Shown: positions 8,937 through 18,203, numbered from the stretch's first letter. The stretch is DNA of 30,741 nt from Flavobacteriaceae bacterium (GCA_002691265.1 NZHJ01000016.1:1-30741); one strand, 5' to 3'. A program made the numbers and translations. The notes: generated by a model from the letters alone, not told the origin.

Positions 8937-9269
8937 CTATTTTTTTATCTCTAATTTTTCAGCAAAGTAATCACAAAAATCTAACATAGTTTGTGACATT
9001 TTTTCATCCTGTGTAGCTCTTTTAAATGTTGAAGACATACTTGTAAGTATCTGATAAAAAAATATTTTCATTTCATCTAATGGCATATCTTTTGTCCAAA
9101 GGTCAATTCTCAAACTTTCTTTTCTATTTGAATCCCACACAGAAAGAAACGTGGCTTTAGTTTCACTATTTTTTATGCCAGCATCACTTGCTGACCAATG
9201 TATTTTCTCAGGAATTTTATTTTCATCTAATTCCACAAGAATTTCTATTTTAGATTTTTTATTTTTCAT
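8937..9269 (-). CDS. gldC: Gliding motility protein GldC
   Basis: The 110-residue soluble protein closely matches the GldC pattern of Bacteroidetes: an N-terminal ELDENKIPEKIHWSASD, then KATFLSVWDSN, LRIDLWTKDMPLDEMKIFF and a C-terminal FCDYFAEKLE. GldC is required for efficient rather than absolute gliding in Flavobacterium johnsoniae, and its molecular role is not settled. Its ATG shares one base with the gldB stop (TAATG), so the two are cotranscribed and probably coupled. Presence of gldB/gldC alone does not prove gliding, as many non-gliding marine flavobacteria keep them. Confidence 0.93.
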   Translation of the reverse strand: MKNKKSKIEILVELDENKIPEKIHWSASDAGIKNSETKATFLSVWDSNRKESLRIDLWTKDMPLDEMKIFFYQILTSMSSTFKRATQDEKMSQTMLDFCDYFAEKLEIKK

Positions 9270-10225
9270 TACTTGTTAGGCTTATATTTTGATTTATTGT
9301 AAATATCTTTAGGACTTGTTTTTAGTAATTCCGTTAATGATACATCATTATTTTTCATGTAAGATTTAACAATCTGCCAACCTATATATTTACCTATCTT
9401 TTCAGACGACTCATTATCAATTTCTAAATAAAATTTTGAAAATGGAGCATCAAATATAAATTGATTCATCAGATTATTATCTGGATTAAATAAGATATTA
9501 TTTTCAATGAAATAAGTCCAAACAAAATATTCATTTTCTTTTGCCCATTTCATTTTATCTTTAGAATATCCAATTTTAAGTCTATCTTCTATGTTTAGAC
9601 AGAAATCTTTGTAATATAAAATTTTCCCATAATAAATTATTTTATCAAGAAATGTATAAAATTCAATTCTTGGCACAATGTCAATCGCAAATTGTTCAGC
9701 AATATCTGATATAATATTTGAAGTTGTAAAATCTTCTTTTAAGTACAAAGGTATTTCTTCATAAAAGCGATGAGTTGGGCCTAAATAATTATCTAAACCT
9801 ATAATTAATATTGAATCAGCAAGAATAATTTTATTTCTGTAATCAATATCTGTATTAACTGTTATGACTTTGGGTTTTATAAAGTTTTTATTTATCTCTA
9901 AATTTCTATTGAAAAAACTAGAAATTTCTAATTCTAAAAAATTTACAGATTCATACTCTTTCTGAATTTCGTTAAAAATTTCTTGTTGTATGGGATCATT
10001 AAGTCTTTCTACCCAAACACTCTCTGGAAAGGATTCTGGAAAAAAATAAGGATATTTTTTTTTGAGTTCATTTAACTCAATTGGCTTGGAATTATAAAAT
10101 TGTTTTTCAAACCTATCAATAATATATTTATCGGATTTATCAACTTTTTCATTACAGGAAACTACAATAAAAAAAAATAAAATCATTAACGTATTTTTTG
10201 TGTAGTTTGGCAGAGAAATTGACAT
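9269..10225 (-). CDS. gldB: Gliding motility lipoprotein GldB
   Basis: The 318-residue protein starts with a lipoprotein signal peptide (hydrophobic segment 12-22, lipobox IVVSC with Cys24), so it is probably anchored in a membrane facing the periplasm. Downstream motifs fit GldB: DRFEKQFYN near the mature N-terminus, ILIIGLDNYLGPTHRFYEEIP in the middle, and GKYIGWQIVKSYM near the C-terminus. GldB is essential for gliding in F. johnsoniae and is linked to the gliding/type IX secretion machinery. It is divergent from nadE across 59 bp and leads the two-gene gldB-gldC unit. An aromatic and Lys-rich composition follows the low GC of the region. Confidence 0.92.
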   Translation of the reverse strand: MSISLPNYTKNTLMILFFFIVVSCNEKVDKSDKYIIDRFEKQFYNSKPIELNELKKKYPYFFPESFPESVWVERLNDPIQQEIFNEIQKEYESVNFLELEISSFFNRNLEINKNFIKPKVITVNTDIDYRNKIILADSILIIGLDNYLGPTHRFYEEIPLYLKEDFTTSNIISDIAEQFAIDIVPRIEFYTFLDKIIYYGKILYYKDFCLNIEDRLKIGYSKDKMKWAKENEYFVWTYFIENNILFNPDNNLMNQFIFDAPFSKFYLEIDNESSEKIGKYIGWQIVKSYMKNNDVSLTELLKTSPKDIYNKSKYKPNK

Positions 10226-10284
10226 AGGTTTTATATATTTTTGTATTACAAATATAATATACTTTTTGAGCTAATATTTATTAA
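10226..10284. promoter_or_regulatory. Divergent gldB/nadE promoter region
   Basis: This 59-bp gap must hold promoters for both genes. On the minus strand TATATTTG (10249-10256) matches TAnnTTTG about 25 nt before the gldB ATG. On the plus strand TATTTTTG (10236-10243) matches the same motif for nadE, with a TTGACA 14 nt upstream inside the gldB start. No well-spaced -33 TTG is visible for gldB. The AT-rich context makes chance matches likely. Confidence 0.4.
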
Positions 10285-11070
10285 ATGAAAACATCTAAAA
10301 CAATAGATTATATTGTTAGTTGGATTAAAAATTATAAGGAAGTCAACGCAGTTAATGGTTTTGTTGTAGGAGTCTCTGGTGGTATTGATTCTGCTTTAAC
10401 GTCAACATTATGTGCAATGACTGGCATCAATACATTATGCCTAAATATGCCTATAAGACAAAAAGAAGAACAGTACAATAGAGCGAATAAACACATCAAT
10501 TGGTTGAAAAATAAATTTAAAAATGTTAATTCGATAGATATTGATTTAACAAAAGTTTTTAACGAGTTCAAATCCACAGTTGAAAATAATTCTTCGGAAA
10601 ATAACTTAGCGCTTGCCAATTCCAGATCTAGAATTAGAATGACAACTTTATATTACTATGCAGGAATTAATAACTCAATAGTTGTTGGGACAGGCAATAA
10701 AGTTGAAGATTTTGGAATTGGATTTTATACAAAATACGGAGATGGTGGAGTTGATATAAGCCCGATTGCTGATTTAATGAAGTCTGAAGTATTTAAAATT
10801 TCAAAAGCACTACAAATCAATGACGAGATTTTAGATGCAAAACCGACAGACGGTTTATGGGATGATGATAGATCTGATGAAGATCAAATAGGGGCAACAT
10901 ACAATGATTTAGAACTAATAATGAATATTTTAGAAAAAGGAGTAAACCCTGACGAAATAGCTGATGAGTTAAAGGGAAAATATGATATATATATTAAACA
11001 TCATATGGCTAACAAACATAAAATGATTGGTATTCCAATTTGTAAAATTCCAAAGGAATTAAAATCATAA
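10285..11070 (+). CDS. nadE: NAD synthetase, ammonia-dependent type
   Basis: NadE adenylates nicotinic acid adenine dinucleotide and amidates it to NAD in the cytosol. The 261-residue protein consists of the synthetase domain only. It shows the PP-loop SGGIDSA (31-37), the GTGNKVED motif, FYTKYGDGGVDISPIADLMKSEV and the late DGLWDDDRSDEDQIGATY. There is no N-terminal glutaminase domain, so ammonia rather than glutamine is the expected nitrogen donor. It overlaps the convergent dnaG by 6 bp (their stops interlock). Association with gldB is a common flavobacterial arrangement. Confidence 0.95.
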   Translation: MKTSKTIDYIVSWIKNYKEVNAVNGFVVGVSGGIDSALTSTLCAMTGINTLCLNMPIRQKEEQYNRANKHINWLKNKFKNVNSIDIDLTKVFNEFKSTVENNSSENNLALANSRSRIRMTTLYYYAGINNSIVVGTGNKVEDFGIGFYTKYGDGGVDISPIADLMKSEVFKISKALQINDEILDAKPTDGLWDDDRSDEDQIGATYNDLELIMNILEKGVNPDEIADELKGKYDIYIKHHMANKHKMIGIPICKIPKELKS

Positions 11071-13014
11071 AACTCTGTTTAACTTTTCGGATAATAGCTT
11101 CTTTAATTTGGAATAGTTTATGACCTCCTCAAGATTATCTTTATCCAATTGATTTTCCTTGACTTCATCCCTAAATCCATTAACTTTTTTATCAATTAAG
11201 AAACACCTTAGATTTAAGACCGTCTCAATAGTCAGCTGTGCAAGAGTGTCTTTTTTTGTTTTGGGGTATATATTATTTTTTTCCCAATCATGTAAAAAAT
11301 ACTTTTCGTTATCCATAACGATATTAGTCACCTCTAACTGTTGCTCGACGCTTAATTCATTAATAAATTTATCAATATTGATTTCTTTATTTTCATTAAA
11401 ACATTCAATTATCCTAAAATAAATATTTTTAAAATTGTCATTTGAAAACTCCATTTCGTCAATATGTAAGTCCATATAGATTTTTTCAAAAACTTTTAAT
11501 GATCTCATCGATTTTTTTCTGGTTAAACCACCATCATTACTTTGTGTAAAAACCTCTTCCTCGAAATCAATTAAATCATTTCCGTATAAAATTAATATTT
11601 CAATGATTTTTCTTTCAAGTTCGTATAATTCATTAACCTGTCTTTTCTTTTTATCACTTTTAACAATTGAGATTGGCTCAAATTCTTTTACAGGCTTCTT
11701 CTTTAAATTATTAAAATCTTTCTTAACAATTTGAGCCAAGGTGCTATATAACACCTGCTCGCTAATGTTCATTATGCTTGAACACTCCTTTATATATAAT
11801 TCACGTTTAATATAATCAGATATTTTAGAAATACTTTCAACCATATCCCTAATTACTGCAGCCTTTTTTACAGGATCATTTTCTGAATTATCTAATAATA
11901 ATGATGCTTTGTAAACGATAAAATCTTTAGTGTTTTTATTTAAATATGACTGAACTTCTTCTAAATTTTTGTTAGAAACAAAAGAATCAGGATCATCACC
12001 TTCAGGAAGATTACATATTTTTACGTTCATTCCTTGCTCTAATATCAAGTCAATACCTCTAAGAGCCGCCCTAGAGCCCGCAGCATCACCGTCAAATACA
12101 ACAGTAATATTTTTGGTTAGCCTATTTATTAATCTGATTTGATTTTCAGTCAGCGCTGTGCCAGAAGAAGAAACAACATTAGAAATTCCACATTGATGCA
12201 TTTTTATCACATCAGTGTAGCCTTCAACCAAAAAACAATTGTCATTCTTTACTATTGATTGCTTACTTTCAAATATCCCATATAAAACTTTACTCTTTTG
12301 GTAAATTAAACTTTCGGGAGAATTAATATACTTAGCAATATTTTTTGAAGAACCCAAAATTCTTCCACCAAATCCCAAAATTCTTCCGGACATACTTCTA
12401 ATAGGAAAAACAACCCTTCCCCTGAATCTGTCAATATTTTCATTTTCTTTGACAATTGTTAAGCCAGTTTTTTCTAAAAAGTTTAATTTATATCCTGCAC
12501 GAATAGCAGCTTTAGAGAAATTATCCTTTACATTTACCGAATATCCAATTTCAAACTTTTGAATAATTTCATCATTAAAATTTCTTTCCTTTAAATAACT
12601 TAACGCAACCGTTTTACCCTCCTCTTCAAAGAGGTTTTTTATAAAGTAATTTTTTGCAAAATCGGATACTAAAAATAAACTCTCCTTTTCATTATCCTGA
12701 GAGATTTGTTCTTGTGTTCTTTCGGTTTCCTCAACTTCAATATTGTATTTATTAGCGATATATTTGATGGCCTCAGGATAAGAGTACTTTTCGTGCTCCA
12801 TTAAAAATGTTATAACAGTGCCGCCCTTACCACTGGAAAAATCTTTCCAAATCTGTTTAGCGGGTGAAACCATAAAGCTTGGAGTTCTTTCTTCAGTGAA
12901 AGGACTTAAGCCCTTATAATTTGATCCAGATTTTTTAAGCTGAACAAAATCTCCGATAACTTCCTCGACTCGAGCAGTTTCAAAAACTTTTTCTATGGTT
13001 CTTTTTGAAATCAA
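11065..13014 (-). CDS. dnaG: DNA primase DnaG with degenerate zinc-binding domain
   Basis: DnaG makes RNA primers for lagging-strand synthesis with the DnaB helicase. The 649-residue protein has an N-terminal CHC2-like domain (about 1-95), the catalytic core (about 110-330) with Toprim residues Glu264 (VEGYTD) and Asp308/Asp310 (FDGDAAGSR), RFRGRVVFPI at about 196-205, and a divergent C-terminal helicase-binding region. In the N-terminal domain all four usual zinc ligands are replaced: the CPFH position is SPFT (Ser37, Thr40), and the CxxC position is DFSS (Asp58, Ser61). I recall the same loss in other flavobacterial DnaG proteins, so it is probably lineage-wide. It lies 69 nt after rlmN on the same strand and may be the tail of the long operon. 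Confidence 0.96.
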   Translation of the reverse strand: MISKRTIEKVFETARVEEVIGDFVQLKKSGSNYKGLSPFTEERTPSFMVSPAKQIWKDFSSGKGGTVITFLMEHEKYSYPEAIKYIANKYNIEVEETERTQEQISQDNEKESLFLVSDFAKNYFIKNLFEEEGKTVALSYLKERNFNDEIIQKFEIGYSVNVKDNFSKAAIRAGYKLNFLEKTGLTIVKENENIDRFRGRVVFPIRSMSGRILGFGGRILGSSKNIAKYINSPESLIYQKSKVLYGIFESKQSIVKNDNCFLVEGYTDVIKMHQCGISNVVSSSGTALTENQIRLINRLTKNITVVFDGDAAGSRAALRGIDLILEQGMNVKICNLPEGDDPDSFVSNKNLEEVQSYLNKNTKDFIVYKASLLLDNSENDPVKKAAVIRDMVESISKISDYIKRELYIKECSSIMNISEQVLYSTLAQIVKKDFNNLKKKPVKEFEPISIVKSDKKKRQVNELYELERKIIEILILYGNDLIDFEEEVFTQSNDGGLTRKKSMRSLKVFEKIYMDLHIDEMEFSNDNFKNIYFRIIECFNENKEINIDKFINELSVEQQLEVTNIVMDNEKYFLHDWEKNNIYPKTKKDTLAQLTIETVLNLRCFLIDKKVNGFRDEVKENQLDKDNLEEVINYSKLKKLLSEKLNRVL

Positions 13015-13083
13015 TTTAAAAATTTATTTGAATCAATTAATTTAAGGAATTATTCTCGATAAATAATAAATAAGATAATTGGT

Positions 13084-14121
13084 TTACGACTTATTCGCAA
13101 GTTGGCCACAGGCCGCATCAATATCCTGACCCCTAGATTTTCTGATAGTTGCCTTAATCTTATTTGAATCTAAGGTTTTAACATATTTAGCAATTACATC
13201 ATCTGATGCTTGAACAAAACCTGGATCATCAATACTATTATATTGAATAAGATTAACTTTACTTGGAATTCTTTTACAAAGTTTGACCAAAGCTGCAATA
13301 TCTTCATCACGATCATTAATGTCCTTCCAAACAACATATTCATAAGTTATAATTTTTTTTGTTTTATCATACCAATATTTCAAGGCCTCTTCTAATTCAA
13401 TTAGATTCATTTTATCATTAAATGGCATAATTGAGGTTCTTTTTTCATCTATCGCAGAATGTAAAGAAACTGCAAGTTTAAATTTCACTCCCTGATCAGC
13501 AATTTTTTTTATCATTTTTGGAATTCCTGAGGTCGAAACAACTATTCTTTTTGGAGATATTCCCAAACCTGATTTTGAAGTGATTTTTCCAATTGAACTC
13601 AAAACATTATTATAATTCATTAATGGTTCACCCATACCCATAAATACAATATTTGTTAGGGGTCTTTGAAAATGCTCAATACTTTGCTGATGGATTAAAA
13701 CTACCTGATCATAAATTTCATCAGGATTTAGATTTCTCATTCTTTTAAGTTTTGCGGTAGCACAAAATTTACAGTTTAGACTACAACCAACCTGTGAGGA
13801 GACACATGCGGTGATTCTTTTTTTTGTTGGGATTAAGACACACTCGACAATATATCCATCAAAAAGCATAATAGCATTTTTTATTGTACCATCAGAGCTT
13901 TTTTGCATTCTATGAACCTTTATAAAATTTATAACAAAATTATCCTTGAGAAATTTTATTAAACTTTCAGGTAGATTGGACATTTCATCAAAGCTATGAG
14001 CTGATTTTTTCCAAATCCAATGATAAATTTGATTAGCTCTAAATGATTTAAAGGAATTGTTAGTTAAAATTTCTTTTAACTCATCTTCGTTAATTGATCT
14101 AATGTCCTTTTTAGAAGACAA
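13084..14121 (-). CDS. rlmN: Dual-specificity rRNA/tRNA methyltransferase RlmN
   Basis: RlmN is a radical-SAM enzyme that puts a C2-methyl on A2503 of 23S rRNA and on A37 of some tRNAs, affecting peptidyl-transferase function and accuracy. The 345-residue protein has the radical-SAM cluster motif CSLNCKFC (Cys113, Cys117, Cys120), MGMGEPLMN in the SAM-binding part, VVSTSGIPKMI, and the C-terminal catalytic Cys338 in DAACGQL. The N-terminal accessory domain (about 1-95) is present. Length is normal. It follows queA by 4 nt, fitting a cotranscribed pair of RNA-modification genes. Confidence 0.96.
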   Translation of the reverse strand: MSSKKDIRSINEDELKEILTNNSFKSFRANQIYHWIWKKSAHSFDEMSNLPESLIKFLKDNFVINFIKVHRMQKSSDGTIKNAIMLFDGYIVECVLIPTKKRITACVSSQVGCSLNCKFCATAKLKRMRNLNPDEIYDQVVLIHQQSIEHFQRPLTNIVFMGMGEPLMNYNNVLSSIGKITSKSGLGISPKRIVVSTSGIPKMIKKIADQGVKFKLAVSLHSAIDEKRTSIMPFNDKMNLIELEEALKYWYDKTKKIITYEYVVWKDINDRDEDIAALVKLCKRIPSKVNLIQYNSIDDPGFVQASDDVIAKYVKTLDSNKIKATIRKSRGQDIDAACGQLANKS

Positions 14122-14125
14122 AATT

Positions 14126-15175
14126 TTAAATGATTAGCATTGAGTCTCCATAACTAAAGAAATTATATTTTTCCTTAATCGCTTCTTCATAGGCTTTCTT
14201 AATAAAATCATTACCTAAAAAGGCAGATGTCATCATCAATAGTGTTGATTTAGGCATATGAAAATTGGTTATCATTGAATTAGCAATTGAAAAATCGTAA
14301 GGAGGAAAAATAAATTTATTTGTCCATCCATCATATTCATTTAGGGTTCCCATTGAAGATACGGAGCTTTCAATTGCTCTCATCACAGTTGTTCCAACTG
14401 CACATATTCGTTTTTTATTTGCCAGTCCTTTATTAATAATAGCTGCAGAATCACCTTCGATAATTGCCCTCTCACTATCCATCTTGTGCTTTGATAAATC
14501 TTCTACCTCTACAGGGTAAAATGAACCAAGACTAACATGTAAAGTAACTTCTGAGAAATTTACACCTTTTATTTCAAGTCTTTTCATGAGATGTTTTGAA
14601 AAGTGTAATCCAGCTGTTGGAGCTGCAACAGCTCCTTCATTTTTGGCATAAATAGTCTGATATCTATCCTTATCCTCAGGCTCAACTTCTCTATTTATAT
14701 ATTTTGGTAAGGGGGTCTCACCTAAATCAATTAAAAGTTTTCTAAAATCTTCATAACCAACATCACAAAGAAACCTCAAAGTTCGCCCCCTAGATGTTGT
14801 ATTATCAATAACTTCTGCAACAAGTGTATCATCATTTCCAAAATACAATTTATTTCCTATTCTGATTTTTCTAGCTGGATCAACTAGCACATCCCATAAC
14901 CTCTGTTCAGCACTTAGTTCACGGAGTAAAAAAACTTCAATTCTAGCTCCAGTTTTTTCTTTGTTTCCGTACAAACGAGCTGGAAATACTTTTGTATTAT
15001 TTAGTACTATTACATCGTTCTCATCAAAGTATTCAATCATATCTTTAAACTGCCTATGTTGAATTGAATAGTCTTTTCTATCTATCACCATCAATCTAGC
15101 TTCATCTCGATTTTTATTTGGATATTCAGCAACTAATTCTTTAGGAAGTTCGTAATTGAAATCTGAAAGTTTCAT
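14126..15175 (-). CDS. queA: S-adenosylmethionine:tRNA ribosyltransferase-isomerase QueA
   Basis: QueA transfers and isomerises the ribosyl group of SAM onto 7-aminomethyl-7-deazaguanine in tRNA to form epoxyqueuosine at the wobble position of Asp, Asn, His and Tyr tRNAs. The 349-residue protein shows [17 protein letters not shown] at the start, [46 protein letters not shown] and the C-terminal [14 protein letters not shown] second in-frame ATG lies two codons upstream at 15181 (MRMKLSDF), but MKLSDF matches the family start. A strong flavobacterial-type promoter lies just upstream, so queA-rlmN may be transcribed independently of the aromatic genes as well. Confidence 0.96.
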   Translation of the reverse strand: MKLSDFNYELPKELVAEYPNKNRDEARLMVIDRKDYSIQHRQFKDMIEYFDENDVIVLNNTKVFPARLYGNKEKTGARIEVFLLRELSAEQRLWDVLVDPARKIRIGNKLYFGNDDTLVAEVIDNTTSRGRTLRFLCDVGYEDFRKLLIDLGETPLPKYINREVEPEDKDRYQTIYAKNEGAVAAPTAGLHFSKHLMKRLEIKGVNFSEVTLHVSLGSFYPVEVEDLSKHKMDSERAIIEGDSAAIINKGLANKKRICAVGTTVMRAIESSVSSMGTLNEYDGWTNKFIFPPYDFSIANSMITNFHMPKSTLLMMTSAFLGNDFIKKAYEEAIKEKYNFFSYGDSMLII

Positions 15176-15204
15176 TCTCATATTAAAGTGGGGTTTGAAA
15201 GCTG

Positions 15205-15236
15205 CAAATATACAATGTGGAAATAGGGGATGTCAA
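15205..15236 (-). promoter_or_regulatory. Promoter upstream of queA (TTGACA-type -33 and TATATTTG -7)
   Basis: The minus strand reads TTG (15234-15236, within TTGACA), 21 nt, then TATATTTG (15205-15212). This matches the Bacteroidetes primary sigma consensus TTG-N17-23-TAnnTTTG exactly. It lies in the only sizeable gap inside the aroA-queA segment, 30 nt before the queA ATG. Confidence 0.6.
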
Positions 15237-15247
15237 GTAATTTGACA
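15231..15247. repeat. Inverted repeat overlapping the queA -33 element
   Basis: TGTCAA (15231-15236) and TTGACA (15242-15247) form a perfect 6-bp inverted repeat around 5 nt. It covers the -33 box of the queA promoter, as an operator would. It could also be a chance repeat or a poor hairpin after aroA; there is no T run after it. Confidence 0.4.
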
Positions 15248-15250
15248 AAA

Positions 15251-16465
15251 TTATTTAGAATATATAGCTATTCTCTCTAAATCTGACCAAAAGGAACTGT
15301 AGGATTTACTTACAACTTTTGGATCTTTGATTATAATTTTGACTTTAGTCGCCAAACAAGCAAATGACATTGCCATTCTGTGATCATCATATGTTTCTAT
15401 TACTACATTTCGTTTTAAAAAATCAACATTATCAAAAGAAATGGAATCATCGGTAATTATAACTTTTAGATTAAACTTGCTTAACTCCTTCTTTAATGCT
15501 AAAAGTCTATCAGTTTCTTTAATTTTTAATGTGTGTAGACCGGTTAAATTACATTTAATACCAAGACCCAAACAAGTGACACAAATTGTTTGTGCTAAAT
15601 CTGGGTTTGAAGTTAAATCAAATGAAAATTTATCAGTATTCGATTCGAGTTTTTTTAAAATTACAAGATCATCTTTATATGTTGTTTTAACCCCAAACGA
15701 TTTGTAAATGTCTGCAACTTTAGAATCACCTTGTAAACTTTTAAAAGAAAATTTTGAAAGCTTCAAAGTATAACCAATTTTTGCTAGTGCAACTACTGAA
15801 TAGAAATAAGAGGCTGAAGACCAGTCAGACTCAATGTAATGTTTTTTAGATTCAATTTTCTGAAGTTCACAAATAGATATTTGGTTATATGTTGTAGTAA
15901 TTTCAACCCCAAGTTTTTTTAGTAAAGAAATGGTCATGTCAATATATGGCTTGGATGTCTCCCTACCTGTTAATTGTATTTTCAATCCACCAGAAATCTT
16001 AGGGGCGATTAATAATAAAGATGATATATATTGACTACTTGTTGAAGAATCAATAATCAAATTCTTACTAATTAATTCGGATGGTTTAATTAGAAGAGGT
16101 GGATAACCTTCCTTATCTATATAATGAATTGAGGCCCCAATTTCACGAAGAGAGTCCACTAGTATTTTAATTGGTCGATTATGCATTCTTTGGGAACCTC
16201 TTAATTCTATCTCTTTTTTAGTGGTTAATGAAAAGTATGAGGTTAAAAATCTCATTGCCGTTCCTGCATGACCAATATCAATAGTACTTGATTTAGAACT
16301 CAGAGCTTTTAATAAATAATTTGTGTCATCTGAATTTGATATATTTTCCAAAGACAACTTTTTAAAAAGCGAGCTTAAAATTAATAACCTATTAGATTCA
16401 CTTTTAGATCCTGGAATAACAATATGAGCATCTTCAAGTTGAGCACTCTTCAATGAAAGATTCAT
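15251..16465 (-). CDS. aroA: 3-phosphoshikimate 1-carboxyvinyltransferase (EPSP synthase)
   Basis: AroA joins PEP to shikimate-3-phosphate, the sixth step of the shikimate pathway. The 404-residue cytosolic protein has GSKSESNR (19-26, substrate-binding Lys/Ser/Arg), GHAGTAMRF (65-73), SSQYISSLL, SDWSSASYF, KETDRLLALKKEL and YDDHRMAMSF near the C-terminus. The Gly-Ala of the usual NAGTAMR motif is preserved as HAGTAMR, where His replaces the common Asn. The length is slightly shorter than the usual 420-430 residues but no domain is missing. Its ATG overlaps the preceding stop by one base. Confidence 0.95.
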   Translation of the reverse strand: MNLSLKSAQLEDAHIVIPGSKSESNRLLILSSLFKKLSLENISNSDDTNYLLKALSSKSSTIDIGHAGTAMRFLTSYFSLTTKKEIELRGSQRMHNRPIKILVDSLREIGASIHYIDKEGYPPLLIKPSELISKNLIIDSSTSSQYISSLLLIAPKISGGLKIQLTGRETSKPYIDMTISLLKKLGVEITTTYNQISICELQKIESKKHYIESDWSSASYFYSVVALAKIGYTLKLSKFSFKSLQGDSKVADIYKSFGVKTTYKDDLVILKKLESNTDKFSFDLTSNPDLAQTICVTCLGLGIKCNLTGLHTLKIKETDRLLALKKELSKFNLKVIITDDSISFDNVDFLKRNVVIETYDDHRMAMSFACLATKVKIIIKDPKVVSKSYSSFWSDLERIAIYSK

Positions 16466-16791
16466 TAGTCAAGTTTTTGATTTGAATGATGTCTATCATG
16501 ATCTCGTTTTGCTTTCATATTTAGTCTATTGTCGAACGATGTTTGAAGGTCAACTCCTGTTTGATTTGCAAGACATAACAAAACGAATAAAACATCCGAA
16601 AGTTCAGCAGCTAAATCAACTTCTTTGTCGGATTCTTTAAAACTTTGTTCTCCATATTGACGGGAAATTATACGAGCTACTTCACCAACTTCTTCAGTAA
16701 GTTGTGCCATATTTGTCAATTCATTAAAATATCTTACCCCGTGTTTTTTTATCCAATTATCAACTTTTAACTGTAAATTTTTTATTTCCAT
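16465..16791 (-). CDS. MazG-like nucleotide pyrophosphohydrolase
   Basis: The 108-residue protein is an all-alpha NTP pyrophosphohydrolase of the MazG-like superfamily. The metal-binding pattern EExxE...ExxD is clear: Glu33, Glu34 and Glu37 (LTEEVGEVAR), then Glu63 and Asp66 (AAELSDVLF). Members hydrolyse nucleoside triphosphates to monophosphates and are thought to clear non-canonical nucleotides; the substrate here cannot be read from sequence. The single-domain form is common in Bacteroidetes and typically sits next to dtd, as here. It has a one-base overlap with aroA downstream. Confidence 0.88.
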   Translation of the reverse strand: MEIKNLQLKVDNWIKKHGVRYFNELTNMAQLTEEVGEVARIISRQYGEQSFKESDKEVDLAAELSDVLFVLLCLANQTGVDLQTSFDNRLNMKAKRDHDRHHSNQKLD

Positions 16792-16825
16792 TTTATGAAT
16801 TTTTGTTAGCTGTTTTCTAAAGTGT

Positions 16826-17266
16826 TTAGTTTTCTAAGATTATTGTTACCGGGCCATCATTAATCAAATTAATTTTCATGTCAGCGCCAAATTTTCCTGT
16901 CTTAATTTTTGTATTTATATATGTTTGTAATTCTTTTATAAAACTATTATAAATTTTAATAGTATTTTCTGGTTTGGCAGCTTTAATAAAGCTTGGGCGA
17001 TTTCCTTTTTTTGTGTCTGCATACAAAGTAAATTGACTAACCAATAAAATTTCTCCTTTAATATCATTTATATTTTTATTCATTTTTCCAAATTCGTCAT
17101 TGAAAATTCTAAGTTTTGAAACTTTACTTGCTATTTTGTTCAAAAAACTTTCATTATCATTTGCAGAAATTCCAATGAATATTACCATTCCGTATCCAAT
17201 AGAAGAATATATCTTTTTATCAATTTTTAAATTTGATTCTATTACCCTTTGAATAACTAATTTCAA
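16826..17266 (-). CDS. dtd: D-aminoacyl-tRNA deacylase
   Basis: Dtd removes D-amino acids (classically D-Tyr, also Gly on tRNA-Ala) from misacylated tRNA. The 146-residue protein has the two signature motifs: SQFTLYAD (77-84) and NDGPVT (136-141) with the Gly-cisPro element that rejects L-aminoacyl groups. Length is normal. It is 1 nt from the rsgA stop and lies within the operon headed by the Phe/Tyr attenuator, a suggestive location for an enzyme guarding tRNA-Tyr. No odd features. Confidence 0.96.
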   Translation of the reverse strand: MKLVIQRVIESNLKIDKKIYSSIGYGMVIFIGISANDNESFLNKIASKVSKLRIFNDEFGKMNKNINDIKGEILLVSQFTLYADTKKGNRPSFIKAAKPENTIKIYNSFIKELQTYINTKIKTGKFGADMKINLINDGPVTIILEN

Positions 17267-17267
17267 T

Positions 17268-18197
17268 TTATCTATGTTTTAAATTATCATCATTTATTAT
17301 TTGAATATAGCTATCATACCTAGATTTTGAAATTTCTCCAGACTTTACTTTTTCTTTCACATAGCATTTAGGCTCGTTTAAATGTATACAATTATTAAAC
17401 TTACATTTTGATTTAACATTAAAAAATTCAGGAAAAAAATTACTAATTTCATCAATATTATAATTCACTAATCCAAATCCTTTTATCCCTGGTGTATCTA
17501 TAAGTTTAATGTTATTTTCAAGATCATAAAGTTCCGCATAAGTGGTTGTATGCTTACCTTGTGAATGTTGATTAGAAATATTACCTACTTTTAAATTTAA
17601 AGCACCATCTATTGCATTAATTATTGACGTTTTACCCACCCCGGAATGTCCTCCTAACATTATGGTTTTATTTGATATTTTATTCTCCAATTCTTTAATA
17701 CCTTTACCTGAATTTGCGCATATTTTAATTGTTTCATAACCAATACTATCATAAATATTAATCAGGGAATTTAATGAATCTTCATCTGCTTCATCATATA
17801 AATCGCACTTATTAAAAACTAGCAGAGTTTTGATTGAATACGCTTCAGCACTTACTAAAAATCTATCAATAAAACTAATAGTTGTAATCGGGTTTTTTAA
17901 AGTAATAACCAGTAAAAGAAGATCTATATTTGATGCTAAAATATGTGTCTGCTTTGATAGATTAACAGACTTTCTTAAAATATAGTTTCTTCTTTCAAAT
18001 ATTTTTTTAATAATACCAACTTCTTGCTGATCATGGTCTTCAACATCAAATTCAACAAAATCTCCAACTACCACTGGGTTTGTACTATTTATATTTTCCA
18101 GTCTAAGTTTCCCTTTAATCTTACAATCAAATGTATCTCCGGTTTCTGATTTAACCGTGTACCATGAACCTGTTGATTTGTAGACTAATCCTTTCAA
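17268..18197 (-). CDS. rsgA: Small ribosomal subunit biogenesis GTPase RsgA
   Basis: RsgA is a late-stage 30S maturation GTPase. The 309-residue protein has an N-terminal OB fold (about 1-70), a circularly permuted GTPase domain in which NKCD (129-132, G4) precedes the P-loop GGHSGVGKT (182-190, G1) and DTPG (234-237, G3), and a C-terminal zinc module (Cys265, Cys270, His272, Cys278). The His in GHSGVGK is typical of the family. It starts 6 nt after the stop of the DAHP synthase gene. Everything expected is present. Confidence 0.96.
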   Translation of the reverse strand: MKGLVYKSTGSWYTVKSETGDTFDCKIKGKLRLENINSTNPVVVGDFVEFDVEDHDQQEVGIIKKIFERRNYILRKSVNLSKQTHILASNIDLLLLVITLKNPITTISFIDRFLVSAEAYSIKTLLVFNKCDLYDEADEDSLNSLINIYDSIGYETIKICANSGKGIKELENKISNKTIMLGGHSGVGKTSIINAIDGALNLKVGNISNQHSQGKHTTTYAELYDLENNIKLIDTPGIKGFGLVNYNIDEISNFFPEFFNVKSKCKFNNCIHLNEPKCYVKEKVKSGEISKSRYDSYIQIINDDNLKHR

Positions 18198-18203
18198 ATA
18201 TGT

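Noticed and set aside
8935..8960. Bidirectional terminator between rodA and gldC
   Set aside because: The stops are 2 bp apart and I see no stem-loop; only a T-rich stretch is present inside gldC.
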